A DNA stretch of 64,000 nucleotides from Cephalopachus bancanus (lineage: Eukaryota > Chordata > Mammalia > Primates > Tarsiidae), in NCBI GenBank assembly GCA_027257055.1, contig JAPVLO010000570.1:1006001-1070000 (forward strand). Reading direction: 5' to 3'. Position numbers and translations under genes: made by a program. Position 1 is the stretch's first letter, and every line of letters begins with the position of its first letter. Shown piece after piece: positions 35,793-48,982 of this stretch. The notes below the pieces were generated by a model. It searched no databases. It saw only the letters and a list, made by a program, of their open reading frames with translations, and had not been told where the DNA came from.

Positions 35793-36879
35793 AGTGGTCA
35801 AGAAGACGGTGGCCAAGCTAGTCAGACTATGCAAGTCTCTGTATGAGTGAGTGAGTGTTATGGAAAATTTTGTGTATGTGAGTGAGTGAGTGTGTGAGTG
35901 GATGACTAAGGGCTAGGGAGCTAGAAAAAGGGCTTTTCTGGCACAGTGGCTGGTGTGGCAGCTGCTCAGCTTGAACTCTAGCAATTCCCAGGATACAGAA
36001 GACAAGCACCATTTTTTTAAAATCAACAAAACCCTTTCTGGGAAGAAATGCTGGGAAAGACTGACTAAGTGGGAGCTCATGAGCAAGTGCCCAGGGCTCT
36101 GGTGCAACAACTGATGCTGCAACTTCTCTGCTTGGTCCTTGGCTCTTCCCAAGTCACAGATATCAAGCACCATTTTTTAAAAATTTTTCCTGTGAAGAAA
36201 CAGTGGAGCAAGACTACCACCCCTTGATCTGCATCACCAATACAGCAAGAGAGACTGCCAACTCCAGGCTTTACCTCACCACTTCAGCACCTGGTCGGGT
36301 ACTGGATGCAGGGGTTACAGAGGAAGTCCAGAGGCAGAGTCCCACAGAAAAGAACAAGAGAAACACCCTGCTACCATCTTGAAAGTGGGAGAGGAAAGTG
36401 CTGATACATGCTCACCATGGAGTAACAGACTCAATCTTTGTGATTGGAGGATCAACTACTAAGGGATTGGTCATGATCCAGAGGGAATATTCTGAAAGCA
36501 CAAACCTCAGAGGGATCTGACGAGTGCTGAGTTCAAGGCACCCAACCACCTACCCCGATCCAGCTGTGGGACAAATGGTGTGGCCAGAAAAGGATGAGCA
36601 AGGACTCCAAAGGGATCAGTGAACAAATCCAGAGCCTAGATCAAGGAAAAATAGAAAGCTGAGAAAACATCAGAAGAAAAATGATCTCCCACAGACAATG
36701 AATAAAAGGCCTACAGAGAAAAACAAGAGATCTGTCATAAATGAGGATAAACCAAAGGAAGATCAAAGGCAATTTCAAGTGTAACAAAGAGAAAAATCTT
36801 GAAAAAATCACACCTTGGTGCCCAAATAATGGAAGTCACCAATAACTGGCCCTAGAGTATGACAGGAAATATGGAATGA
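35793..36879 (+). promoter_or_regulatory. L1 copy B 5' UTR with internal duplication
   Basis: Begins AGAAGACGGTGGCC, a mutated form of the AAGATGG start of copy A, followed by the shared GAGTGAGTGAGTG stretch. A unit of about 160 bases is present twice, each ending AAGCACCATTTTTT (about 36006 and 36167), where copy A has one. An inverted AAGATGG (plus strand CTACCATCTT, 36371-36380) matches the one in copy A. Confidence 0.7.
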
Positions 36880-37482
36880 ATGAAAAGAGTGAATAAGACT
36901 CAAGAAAGACAAGGTGCAACATTAAAAGAACTTGTGACAGAGATTTTGGCACTAAAAAATTCCATCCAGGAAATAAATAACAAAATTACAAGCATGGAGG
37001 GCAGAAATAATCTAGCTAAAGAAAGAATCTCAGAACTTGAAGATCAGAATATGGAATTAAGCCTCTCTGTAAAAAACATAGAAAGAAGACTCAGGAAGAA
37101 AAAACAAAGCTTACAAGAGATGTGCAATTATATCAAGAGGCCGAACCTACACATGAATGGTATCTCAGAAGAAGAAGGGGAAATTGAGAACAACTTGGAA
37201 CAAGTACTCCAGGAGGTAATCCAAGAAAATGTTCCCCATGTCACTAAAGTTATGACTAGACAAGCACAAGAGATACAGAGAACTCCCACAAGACATCAAA
37301 TGAGAAGACCAACCCCTATACACATAGTGATTTACCTACACAAAGTCGGCATAAAAGAAAAAATCCTAAAGGCCATAGTAGAGAAAAGTCAGATCACCAA
37401 CCAGGGAAAACTAATCAGAATAGCAGCAGACCTACCAGGAAAAAACACTACAAGCAAAAGGGGACTAGAGTCCTTTATTTGA
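36880..37482 (+). pseudogene. L1 ORF1 (ORF1p), N- and C-terminally truncated frame
   Basis: A 200-codon open frame. Residues about 1-75 are a heptad-rich coiled coil (NSIQEINNKITSMEG, ERISELEDQNMEL). Residues about 80-165 form the RRM-like domain (NYIKRPNLHMNG, VIYLHKVGIKEKIL). The C-terminal domain starts with GKLIRIAADL and breaks after LESFI. ORF1p is normally about 330-340 residues and forms trimers that coat L1 RNA. Matching codons upstream of 36880 (compare copy A) are present but out of frame. Confidence 0.85.
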
Positions 37483-37749
37483 AGTCCTCAAAGATAAACA
37501 ATTTTAACCAAGAATTTTCTATCTAGCCAAGCTCAACTTCATCAGTGAAGGAGAACTAAAATCCTTCTCAGACATCCAGTCCCTAAGATTTTTATGCAAC
37601 TTCCAGGTTGGCTCTAGAGGAGACACTTAAAAAGGTATTAAGCACAAAAGAAATAAAAAAAGAATGACCACATACTTCCCAAGAGAACAGCAGAGCAAAG
37701 AATCAACAGAAAATACGGTGCAACAAGAAACGTGAAAGCACACACATAC

Positions 37750-40700
37750 ATCAGCTCCAAAGCCAAAAGAAAACAAGCAAGCAAAGAAAAATCTTTATAA
37801 GAACCTCATGACAGGGATAGAAAATCACATTTCAATCAGTCTGAATGTGAGTGAACTAAACATAGCACTGAAAAGACACAGGATGGCAAAGTGATTAAGA
37901 AACCTTGGCCCAATTCTTTGCTGCATCCAGGAATCTCATCTCAACACAAGGGACACACACAGACTCAAAGTCAAAGGTAAATGGATCACAAAAGATGGCA
38001 GGAGTCACAATCTTAATACCAGACAAAACAACATTTAAGCTATCAAAAATTTGAAAAGATGCAATAGGACACTGCACAATGATAAAAGTTTTGATCTGTC
38101 AATAAGAAATATCCATCCTAAGCACAAATGCACCCAATATAGGAGCACCAACGTTTATAAAGCAACTAGTAAGTAAATTAAAAAAAAAGATATTAGCTCT
38201 AACACTATTATAGCAGGGGACTTAAATGCCCCACTAAACAACCCTAGATAGATCATCAGGGCAAAAATCCAACAAGGAGATCCAGAACCTAAACATAACA
38301 ATCGACCAAAATGACTTAACAGATACCTACAGATTATTCCACCCAACAATCACAGATAATACATTCTACTCATCACCACATGGAATGTACTCTAAGATCT
38401 ATCACATCCCTGGCCATAAATCAAGCATAAACAAATTCCATAAAGTTGAAATCTTTCAATGCACATTCTCAAACCACAGTGGAATAAAATTAAATATCAA
38501 CACCAACAACATTTCCCCAAAGCCCACAAACACCAAATGAAAATGAAGAAACATCTTACCCAAGCCTCTGGGATGCCATGAAATTAGTTTTAAGAGGGGA
38601 ATTTGTATCTCTACTAGCACACATAAAGAAAATAGAAATATCACAAGTTGAGAGCACAACGAATCACCTAGAAGAGGTGGAAATAGAAGACCGCCAAAAC
38701 CCCAACTTTAGCAGAGGAATTCAAATCACCAAAATAAGAGCCCAAGTATGGGACAAAAAAGACAAACATACTATAGAAAACATCAACAAAACAGAAAGCT
38801 GGTTCTTTGAAAGAATTAACAAGATTGATGGACCCCCTAGCCAGAATGACCAAGAAAAAGAAAACCACAAATAAACACAACAAGAATTTTAAAATATCAA
38901 CTCACAAATGACCCTGAAGAAATTCAAAAAATTATCAGAGATTACTATGTACACCTATGTGGAAACAAACATGATAACCTAAATAAAATGGAGGAATTTC
39001 TGGCATCACAACCTCCCCAGGTTGAAATAATAAGACATTGAGACACTAAATAAACCAATAACAACTCAGGAAATTGACTCTGTCATATGAAAACTACCTA
39101 CAAAAAACCAAAAGCAAAACCCTGGAACAGAAGGCTTTCCAGCAGAATTCTACAAAACATACAAAGAGAAGCTGATACCATTCCTAGTGAAAATATTTCA
39201 GGCAATTGAGCAAGATGAAATTCTCTTAAAATCATTTTGTGAAACTAACATTACACTATATACAAACTGGGTAAGTTCCAACAAAAAAAGAGAACTATAG
39301 GTCAATATCCCTTATGAACATAGATGCAAAAATCCTCAACAAGATTCTAGCAAATTGGATCCAACAACACATCTCAAAATTCATCCACCATGACCAAGTA
39401 GGCTTCATCCCCAGGATACAGGGCTGGTTTAACATTTGAAAGACCAAAAATGTAATTAAATACATAAACAGTTATAAAAACAAGAACCACATGATTATCT
39501 CATTAGATGCAAAAAAAGCTTTTGACAAAATCCAGCATCCCTTCTTGATCAAAACCCTAAGACACCTAGGTATAGAAAGAACATACCTCAAAACAGTTAG
39601 TGTCATTTACAATAAACTCACAGCAAACATATTGCTAAATTGACAGAAACTGGAAACATTTCCTTTGAAAGTTGGAACAAGACAAGGCTGCCCACTTTTA
39701 CCCCTCTTGTTCAGCAATGTGTTGGAAGTGCTAGCTAGGGCAATTAGACAAGAGAGGAAATCCAGGGTATCTGAGGTAATGCCTCTTTGCTAATGATATG
39801 ATCCTATACCTTAAAAATCCAAGAGATTCTGTCAAAAATCTGCTTGCACTGATAAAGGACTTTGACAAAGTCTCTGGGTACAAAATAATTATGCAAAAGA
39901 CAGTTGCATTCCTATACACCAACAACAAGCAGGCCGAGATCCAAATGAAAAGCACAATCCCATTAACAACAGCCACAAAAAAATGCAATACGTTGACATC
40001 TTCCTAACTAGAGATGTGAAAGACCTTTACAGTGAGAACTACAAAACACTGCTCAAAGAAATTCAAGAACACACAAAGAAATGGAAAAATATTCCATGCT
40101 TGGATAGGAAGAATCAACACTGTTAAAATGTCCATCCTACCAAAGGCAATCTACAGATTCAACACAATACCCATTAAGTTACCAACGTCATTCTTCTCAG
40201 ACCTGGAAATGACAATACAATTATTCATATGGAAACATACATGTCCACAAATAGCCAAAACAATCCTTAGCAAAAGAAATAAAGCAGGATGTATGACTTC
40301 CAGACTTCAAACTTTACTATAAGGCTACAGTAATCAAAACAGGCTGGTACTGGTACAAGAACAGGCATATAGACCAGTGGAACAGGAAGGAGATTCTGGA
40401 AGCAAAGCCTCGATTTCTCAACCAAGTCATCTTTGACAAAGCCTCCAACAACAACCACTGGGGAGAAGAGAACCTATTCAGTAAATCATGCTGGGAAAAA
40501 TGGCTAATTACATGCAGGAGATTGAAACTGGACCCCTACCTATCACCACACACAAAATTTAACTCTAAATGAACCAAAGACCTAAATGTAAAACCTCAAA
40601 CTATAAGAAAATGCAGGAGTCACCCTTATGGAAATTGGAACTGGCAACCAATTCCTGATTAGAACCCTAAGTGCCCATACCGTAAGAAATAAGACAGACT

Positions 40701-41490
40701 TGTGGAAACTCATTAAACTGACAAGCTTCTGCAAAGCCAAAGGAACCATCAAGAGAGTAGGGCAACAGTCCACAGACTGGGCAAAAAAATTTGCTAACTG
40801 TATATCTGACAAAGGCCTAACATCTAGAATCTACAAGAAACTCAAACGCGCCAAAAGGAAAAAAACGAAACAGTCCCATTAAAAAGTGGGTAAAATACAT
40901 GAATAGACACTTCTCAAAAGAAGATATATGGGCAACCAACAGACAAATGAAAAAGTGCTCAACCTCACTCATCATCAGAGAAATGGAAATGAAAATCACA
41001 TTGAAATACCACCTAACCCCAGTAAAAATGGCCGTCATTAATAAAACAAACAACAACAAATGCTGGTGAGGATGCAGAGAAAAATAAACACTTCTACACT
41101 GCTGGTGGGAATGCAAACTAGTGCAACCTCTTTGGAAGATGGTGTGGTGATTTCTGAAAGAACTAGAAATTGACTTTCAATATGACCCAGCAATTCCCCT
41201 GTTGGGAAAATTCCCGGAGGAACTCAAATCATTCTACAAAGAAGACACCTGCACACATATGTTTTGTGCAGCTCTATTCACAATAGCAAAAACATGGAAC
41301 CAACCATGCTGCCCATGGAAGCTGGACTGGATAAAAAATATGTGTTACATATACACAATGCAATATTATGCAGCCATACAAAAGGACAGACATATGGATT
41401 TCACAGCAACTTGGATGGGTTTAGAGTTGATCATAACATTGATCTACCACAGAAACAAAGAACAGAATACATATGTTTCCACTCATAAGT
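37750..41490 (+). pseudogene. L1 ORF2, broken
   Basis: Fragmented endonuclease and RT-cysteine-rich protein. Pieces include WFFERINKIDGPP (near 38805-38840), a shifted RT palm with LFAND in place of the FADD box near 39787, [13 protein letters not shown] (near 39915), and the C-terminal part NQPCCPWKLDWIKNM with MDFTATWMGLE (41202-41492). The Asp-to-Asn change in the catalytic box, plus many stops, rules out activity. Confidence 0.82.
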
Positions 41491-41701
41491 GAGTGTTGAT
41501 CAGTTATCATAATACTATAAAAAAGGGATTGGCAGTAGTCGGAAACTGTCAGGGGGTCATGGGATTAGCAGTTGAAGGAAACTGCTAGGGGAAGGAGGGG
41601 CACCTCATCATCAGGGGTACCTGCATAATCAACATTTGCACACCTAGCCCTGATTTGTACTCCACATCTTTGTAATAAAAAAAGAAGAAAGCAAGAATTC
41701 T

Positions 41702-42324
41702 GAGTAACGGAGCATAAAAATATATTTACAAGTATATATACATCCATCAAATATATACTACTCCTTCGTGTTTTCTAAGTTTTATAAATATATATCACGA
41801 TACATCTATTTTATTGCAATGTCCTTCACTCAGAATAATGTTTTTCAAAATTATTTATATTGGTGATGGGAATACATTATGTTCATTCTTTCCCTCCACT
41901 TAGTTGCCCTATGATTTGAGTTACTATATTAATATATTTTCTTAGATAAAGCTTGAGGGTTCCAAGCAGATCCCTAGAGGCAACACGTATGGCAATGATT
42001 CCAGGTGAGTATAGTTCCCACCCGTCTCAACTGATGAATCTCTGCTTTTGTGTTTTACTAATTTACATTTTTAGTTTCATAGTTAAAAATAATTGTATTT
42101 TATATTACATAAATACATGATGGTTTCACAGCTGAAATATTACTTCTAAGACTATTCATTCCCTTCCAAGATGACTGTGAAAAAGTTTCATTTCAGAATA
42201 GTTGATATGCGTTTCTTATTTGATTGCTTATTTGGATCACTAAGTAAATAGCACTTTAATATTTATAATTGCCACAAAAACAATATAATACTATTAAAGA
42301 GTATAATGACAACATCTAGGCATT
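41702..42324. other. Intergenic stretch
   Basis: No gene or named repeat seen; AT-rich. Confidence 0.5.
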
Positions 42325-42565
42325 TAATGAACAGTTTTTATACACCAGGAATTATTCTAAATATTTTACATATATTAACCCATTTTATCCTCACCACCAC
42401 TCCTCGATGCATTATTATTACTCTCATTTTATACATAAATGAAACTGAGGAACATTAAATTTAACTGACTTTGTTATTATCACACAGTCAGTAAGTGACT
42501 GATTTGGGTTGAGAATATAAGCAAAGGAAATCTATCCTGTGCAAGCCTTTAGTACTTAGCTGAAA
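42325..42565 (-). repeat. MIR ancient SINE
   Basis: Reverse MIR: TTAACCCATTTTATCCTCACC, CTCTCATTTTATACATAAATG, AAACTGAGGAACATTAAAT, then CACACAGTCAGTAAGTGACTG. Order and spacing fit the core through the tRNA-derived part. Confidence 0.82.
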
Positions 42566-43659
42566 ACTAAGGGGTATTGTCTACTACTAATAATAGGCAA
42601 GAGATTCTAGAAAATTAATTTACTTCAAAAGCTCATATGTCCTAGTTATACCTGTATAGGTTTAGGTTAGATAATTTGTGGTCTTAATATTACCAGTTCA
42701 GATTAAGAAGTTTTTAGGAAATCAGAGCAAATATATTTTAAAGGAATAATAACTGTTATTCAACAAGATTTTACAGAGCTTTGGGTAGACTAGAAGATGA
42801 AAATTAGAGAAAGTAGTTAAAAATTAAGAAAAATGTATATCCTGAAGTAATGAAATATATGTAAGTACCAGTCTATTTTATTGTTGACTACTATAGAATA
42901 TACAACAATCTATTATAAAATGTTAAAAAATTTTTAATAAACATATGCACACAATCACAGATTGTACATGGTGATATCCTCATTCTAGAGAAATGTAAAC
43001 AAATATGAAGATGTACTATTAAAGAATAACTGCATAAAATTAACTGTAGTAGATACTATAGTATAACTTCATCGTTACTATCTATTGCTATTGTAGTGAG
43101 CTCAAATATTGAGAATATCTGCCTAAAACATAATGTGATGCCAATAATCTCCATGTGAGCAGTTCATCTCTCCAGTAAGTTGCAAATCACAGAATAAAGT
43201 TATCTCTCACAGTTCTCACATGTTTTTCATCATGTTTGGTGCAAGACCTAAACTTTGAATAACAACATGGGACCCACTGAAGTGCCACTAGGGAAGCTGC
43301 AAGTGCTACCAAGATGCAGAGAAAATTAACAACATTGTAAGAAAATGTTGAATTGCTTGATATGTACCATAGACTGAGAACTGCAGCTGTGGTTGCCTGC
43401 CATTTCATATAGACTATTTATCTTGTTAATAGACCATGTGAACTTACAGTATTTATAAATACAATGCAGTACTATAAATGTATCTTGTCTTCCTTACTAC
43501 TTTCTTATAATATTTTACTTTCTCTACCATACTTTATTATAAGAATATATTAAATAATACATATAACATACAATTATGTGTTAATTGACTTTACACTATT
43601 GGTAAGGCTTCTGGTCAACAGCTGGCTATTAGTAGTTACATTTTGGGTTAGTCAAAAGT
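42566..43659. other. Intergenic stretch
   Basis: No gene. The short minus-strand frame at 43187-43408 has no recognisable features beyond two hydrophobic runs and is probably chance. Confidence 0.5.
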
Positions 43660-43674
43660 TATTCTTGGATTTTT

Positions 43675-44095
43675 TTTAAATTTTTTTTTAGTTAGAGTCT
43701 CACTCTGTCACCTAGACTAGAGTGCAGTAGCATGCTACCGGCCAGTGCAGCCTCAATCTCCTAGACTCTGGTGATCCTTCCGCCTCAGCCTTCCAAGTAG
43801 CCGGAACTACAGACATGTGCTCCCATGTCCGGCTAATTGTTTATTTATTGTAGAGACAAGGTCTCATCAAGTTGCCCAGGTGGGTCTTGAACCTGCAGTC
43901 TCAGGCAATCCACTTGCCTCAGCCTTCCAAGTAGCCGGAACTACAGACATGGGCTCCCATGTCCGGCTAATTGTTTATTTATTGTAGAGACAAGGTCTCA
44001 TCAAGTTGCCCAGGTGGGTCTTGAACCTGCAGTCTCAGGCAATCCACTTGCCTCAGCTTCCCAAATGATTACAGGCTGAGCTACCTAGCCCGGCC
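43675..44095 (-). mobile_element. Alu with internal 134-bp tandem duplication
   Basis: A reverse Alu of about 420 bp instead of 290. The block starting TTCCAAGTAGCCGGAACTAC is present twice (from 43791 and from 43925), period 134, with one clear mismatch between copies (TGTGCT or TGGGCT). Each copy spans the A-rich linker and parts of both arms. A 15-bp target duplication TATTCTTGGATTTTT lies at 43660-43674 and 44096-44110, so the duplicated form sits in one insertion site. Confidence 0.93.
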
Positions 44096-44110
44096 TATTC
44101 TTGGATTTTT

Positions 44111-46014
44111 AACTGTGCAGAGGGACAACTCCCCTAATCCCTATGTTGTTTAAGAGTCAACTCTACAAAAAAATCCTAAATTTGTATTTGAAATGTTTCT
44201 TCTAGATATTTATTTCTTTTCTAATATTAAGGGAATTTTTAATTTTTACACTAATCATATTTTTTAAAAAAAATATAAAGTTCCCAAGATGTTTTAAGTT
44301 GGTAATCAATTAAAAAAACCTAAATATAATCTTTTTTTTTTTTGGTTAAAACTGACATTTATGCATTATTTTGAAGCATATAGAATAAGCCCACCTACAT
44401 GAATACTTGAATTCCACACACACATACACCCAGACACCTAGAGTTAGTGTAATTTTATTTAGATCTTCTTAGTGTTTTTAGCATAAATGAAACTCACTAT
44501 CTCACATGTAATTTTCTTACTAGACTTAACCCAAAATATGTGGTATTTCTATTGCTGCAATTGCCTAATAAACACATGGGTATGATAAAAAGAAAAAAAA
44601 AAACATTGAAAATAGAATAAACCAAGGAAAGTAATACAATTTCTGATTAGCATGGACAAACTAAAATTTTATTAATACCACACTATTTGTATCCTTCCTT
44701 CTATGTATTCAACACCAGGCACATTGAATTTTTAAACACTAAAGAATTGTAGAGAAATCTTTTCTAATGAAAAAAAAAAAAGGTTTACAATAAGAAAAAT
44801 GAATTATTTTTCCAGATGATGCTAAAGCTTTTTGGAGATAAAAATAAGTATTGGATTCTAAATTCAAAGTATGCCAATTTGCTGTTTACTTACAGTTTTT
44901 TATATTTACAAGGTTTAACAAACAAATCTCAATCATTGACAGATTTCTATTTCTGGTAGTCAGGTGCTATTCAAAGTGCCCTAGCATTCCAACAAGATAT
45001 GAACAAAGAATTTAGAAGCATAATATTAAATTCTATTTATGTGAACAACTATTTTTGAAGTTTTCAAATAAAAGGTATGATGCACTATATATATAAAATG
45101 TTAATAAGAGGTGCCATTTTTTAGATTCCATTTTCTCTAAACATCTTTTTCTCGCTTTTCAAATAAATGAATTCACTCAGTCATGTTTTCAGCAACCAGA
45201 GAGAAAGTACAAAATAGCTCTAAAATTGTGCAAACTATAACTCCAGAAGGCATACTAACATTTCAAAATTTCTTTTCTTTATTACAAAACTAAATAAAAC
45301 AAAACAAAAAAAATTCATTGGTGTTAGAACTGGAAGACATCCTATAGATTAATCAACTCATCTTATGTTTTAAATGAAAATGAGGATGTCAATTTTTTAG
45401 TAAGAAGTAAAAAAATTCTCAGTTTACAGTCCAAAAGTAAACAAGAAAATATTCTCATAATTTCATATTTCTCAAATAATTATATAAAATCTTAAAGTTT
45501 TATTAATTAAAAAATATTTAAAATCCCTAGGAACTGACTTTAAAAAAAAAAAAGAGTAATAGATCTTTAATGATAATGCAACTTGTTTGGACAAAAAAAG
45601 GGAAAGCATAAAGTTCAGGAAACAATTACTGGTGTCAGAATTGTTTAATATCAGTTCTGTGGGCAGTACAACAGAAAACATTTTTTTCAGGAGTTTCTGT
45701 ACAGAGAGTAAGGTGTTACTTTTTAAGGTAAGATACAAACATTTGTCAGCAAGAGTTAGGGTACAGAAGAGAGGAAGTGAATAGAGAGTTATAGAAAATA
45801 GTCTATTACTGTAAAGTAAGAAAAAAAACATGCTTACTAGTAACAATAATTAAAGAAATATCAAAAATCAATAAAATCTCATTGTCGAATATCTTGTCGC
45901 AGGCTAACCACTTCATTTCTATGTACTGGAAACATTCCAAATCTTTGTTCTAGTTATCATCTCTTCCTAGTTAATATGTTTATTATTAAAAATTTTTAAG
46001 ATTGATGCTGGCAG
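44111..46014. other. Intergenic stretch
   Basis: AT-rich, no gene or named repeat. The longest frame here (minus strand, 45846-45472, 124 codons) is Leu/Phe/Ser-rich translated AT-rich DNA with no family match I recognise. Confidence 0.5.
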
Positions 46015-46135
46015 AAATTCGGAGGAAGGAGAATGTTCATACATTGCTGGTGGGATGTAAAGTGGAGAACAGTATGGCAGTTCTTCACAAGACTAAAAAC
46101 AGAAGTATCATATAATCCAAGCTTGTCACTTTAAG
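46015..46135 (+). mobile_element. Short old L1 ORF2 fragment
   Basis: GATGCTGGCAGAAATTCGG, CATTGCTGGTGGGATGTAAA and AGAACAGTATGGCAGTTC match the conserved 3' part of L1 ORF2. Confidence 0.7.
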
Positions 46136-47133
46136 GTAAAAAGCTTAAACTTCAATTTAATTAATTTTCCACTATTATTATATACATAATTTCAATTTCC
46201 AAAATTCATGAGACAGCTTAAAAACAAAATATATCATTACTATTGAAGTAGCTATATTTTGGGAGATCTTTGCTTTTTTTAAAGTATGGTTTGAAAACTA
46301 CCAGATGTAACTTCATTTGGATACATCATAAAATGAGCTCTAAAATATACAATGGTAAATACAATTTGAGTAGAATTATGACTTGTTTTTTCCATAGCAA
46401 AAATGGTAATATTCGACATGTTTTCTTAATTACCAACTGCAATGTGACAATAACTATCAAATCAAGTCAAAGTTTATTATTCCCCTTTGCTGAATATGTA
46501 ATACTGTATTAAGGAAAACAAGAAAAACATGAATTCAGGTGTCAATGAGGAAAAAACTTTCATTAAAAATGATTTAGTATATTTAAAATCCAGTAAATAG
46601 TAATAACATATTATCAATATTTTAAATTTTTGAATAAAACAATGAGAATTGCTATGTTTACATGATGTCTCTAGTACAGGAAGACAGTTTATAATCTAAA
46701 CTATAATATAGTAGCTTTTATTGTTGTTGGTCATTTAAACCTATTCAGTGACCACAGCACAGACTGAAGAAGTAATCAAAGGATTTTCATGGACAACTTT
46801 GGCTTAGAGTTTAGCGAAGTCCTGGGTACTATTCTTACCTCTGTTTCTACCCTAGGATCCTTAAGTTTTACTTCCAAAGGGATTCTCAAACCAGTTTTTT
46901 TGTGATCTAAAAAAAAAAATAAGGCTGGAAAATACGACTCTTTAAAAATAATAATAATACAAATATAAATAGGGAAGAGTTTAGTGCAAAAATTATACTC
47001 AAACTAATTTTTGTGTACTTTTCTATGATCTGCTTAGTCATGGTAAATACATATAGTAGCAAAATTATCTGAAGGAAATTAAAAATTAATGAAACTACTA
47101 TATTGCACATCATACTTTAAAATTAGCAGTATT
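46136..47133. other. Intergenic stretch
   Basis: No gene or named repeat seen. Confidence 0.5.
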
Positions 47134-47150
47134 AAAAAAAAAGGTTTATC

Positions 47151-47428
47151 GCCGGGTTCGGTGGCTCAGCCTGTAATCCCGCGCCTTGGGGAGGCTGAGG
47201 TGAGTGGATTGCCTGAGCCCGTGGGTTCGAGACCCGCCTGGGCAGCGAGACCTCATCTCCACAATAAATCCAAAAATGAGCCGGGCGTGGTAGCGTGCGC
47301 CTGTAGTTCCGGCTACTAGGAAGGCTGAGCCGGAAGGATCTCCGGAGTCCAGCAGGCGAGGCTGCGGTGGCCGGGAGCGGCCACTGCACTCCAGTCTGGG
47401 CGACAGAGTGAGACTCCAACTCAAAAAA
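47151..47428 (+). mobile_element. Variant Alu SINE, plus strand
   Basis: GCCGGGTTCGGTGGCTCAG start, left-arm GTGGGTTCGAGACCCGC, right-arm GTGGCCGGGAGCGGCCAC intact. Flanking A-run plus GGTTTAT at 47134-47149 and 47429-47444 is the target duplication. Confidence 0.94.
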
Positions 47429-47444
47429 AAAAAAAAAGGTTTAT

Positions 47445-48194
47445 TATGGATTTTTTTCTCATCTCAAGCAGACTGATAGTACATTCCCAAGGGACAGATT
47501 TATTCTCTCATTTATGCTGAATTAATGATCTGCCTGATATTCAGTGAGTAACAAGTGATATAAACAAATGATAAAAATTTTTTTATCATAATAGTGTAGT
47601 TTAACAGAAAGTCTCATACATTCATTTGTAATGTGTATAAGAAAGTATTCACATCTACACTTCAGATTAAAATTTATCAAGTATTTCTGAACAATGAGTA
47701 TAAAGTACAGAAAATACACTGTAAAATGTGACCTTGCTCACATGAACAATAAAATAAATTTGGTAACTTTGATAAAAGTATAAACTACAAAATACAAATT
47801 GTGGTAGTGAAACAGAAGTAATTTGACTGCCACTTCACAATAAGTAAACAGTTTTCCTGTAGCTTTGGATTAGGAAAGGAAGCCATGATTTTAATTAATC
47901 ACCATTCATTAAGCTTAAATTAATAACTTATCTTTGTAGGAAAAATAGTGTAATGTTACTTGAATCAAAGTCAAAAACATACTGTATCAGAACGTGGGGC
48001 TATTTCTTTTTAAGCGGCATTATTATTATTGTTATTACTATCTTCCGCCTTAAAAAATATTGAAATAGCCTATTCATACTTGAATTAAAACAGGTTGCTG
48101 TTGCTCAAAAAGCAATAGTAATATTCCCATATAATTGGAGAATGCCTTTTTTCTTCAAAATGTGTGTATAAAATTATTAGTATAACTACCTATA
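47445..48194. other. Intergenic stretch
   Basis: No gene or named repeat seen; AT-rich. Confidence 0.5.
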
Positions 48195-48425
48195 CAGGCA
48201 CCTAAGTAGAGCATATGTTATTTCTGAATGTCACAGTAGTCCTTCAAAACGAGTCTTATGGTCTCCATTTTATAGATGAGAAAACAGAATCTGAGAAGTT
48301 AAGGAACATATTCCTGTTTAAGATTTGGCAGCTATCTGGTGTCTAATGTTAAACTTCAAGCTAAGTCTGTTTGACTCAAAGTTCTTGTGCATTCTACCAC
48401 TTTGGTGTTTCTAAAAAAGGTTAAT
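48195..48425 (-). repeat. MIR ancient SINE
   Basis: Reverse MIR: GTCTCCATTTTATAGATGAG, AAAACAGAATCTGAGAAGTT, then GTTTGACTCAAAGTTCTTG and GCATTCTACCAC, from the core into the tRNA-derived head. Confidence 0.85.
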
Positions 48426-48661
48426 CATTCAAGTACTACCAGCATAATATTTGCAATTTCTGCCTACATTACACACTATTATTTATTTAATATTTTAAAA
48501 TTGACTATAAAGCATCTTGCTTTGGGTAGGGTTGCAGGGAATGGACTAGGCTGAGTATTATAGATGTCAGTCAAACTGTGAACTCTCCAATTTGATCTAT
48601 TATTTCCATATTAGTCCTTTAACTTGCTTCACATAAAAAATAGCTTTTTAAAAATTGTGTT

Positions 48662-48971
48662 GCCGGGCTCGGTGGCTCAGCCTGTAATCCCGCGCTTTGG
48701 GAGGCTGAGGTGAGTGGATTGCCTGAGCCCGCGGGTTCGAGACTCGCCTGGGCAACTTGGCGAGACCTCATCTCTACAATAAAATAAAATAAAAAATCAG
48801 CTGGGCATGGTAACGTGTGCCTGTAATTCCGGCTACTCGGAAGACTGAGGCGAAAGGATCACCGGAACCCAGCAGGTCGAGGCTGCAGTGACCGGGAGCA
48901 GCCACTGCACTCCAGTCTGGGTGACAGAGTGCGACTCCAACTCAAATAAATAAATAAATAAATATAAAAAT
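48662..48971 (+). mobile_element. Variant Alu SINE, plus strand
   Basis: Local family copy with a few extra bases in the left arm (GGGCAACTTGGCGAGACC). It has a left-arm GCGGGTTCGAGACTCGC and a weakened right-arm palindrome (GTGACCGGGAGCAGCCAC). Tail is (TAAA)n. Flanks AAAAATTGTGT (48650-48660) and AAAAAATGTGT (48972-48982) form the target duplication. Confidence 0.92.
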
Positions 48972-48982
48972 AAAAAATGTGT

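Larger units (their letters stand above)
35793..41689 (+). mobile_element. Full-length L1 (copy B), inactive
   Basis: 5' UTR 35793-36879, ORF1 from before 36880 to about 37660, ORF2 about 37750-41490, lineage-specific 3' UTR and A-rich tail to 41689. The flanking repeat AGCAGGAATTCT (35781-35792) and AGCAAGAATTCT (41690-41701), 11 of 12 identical, is its target duplication. The 5.9-kb length is that of an intact L1, but both ORFs carry stops and frameshifts. Confidence 0.92.
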
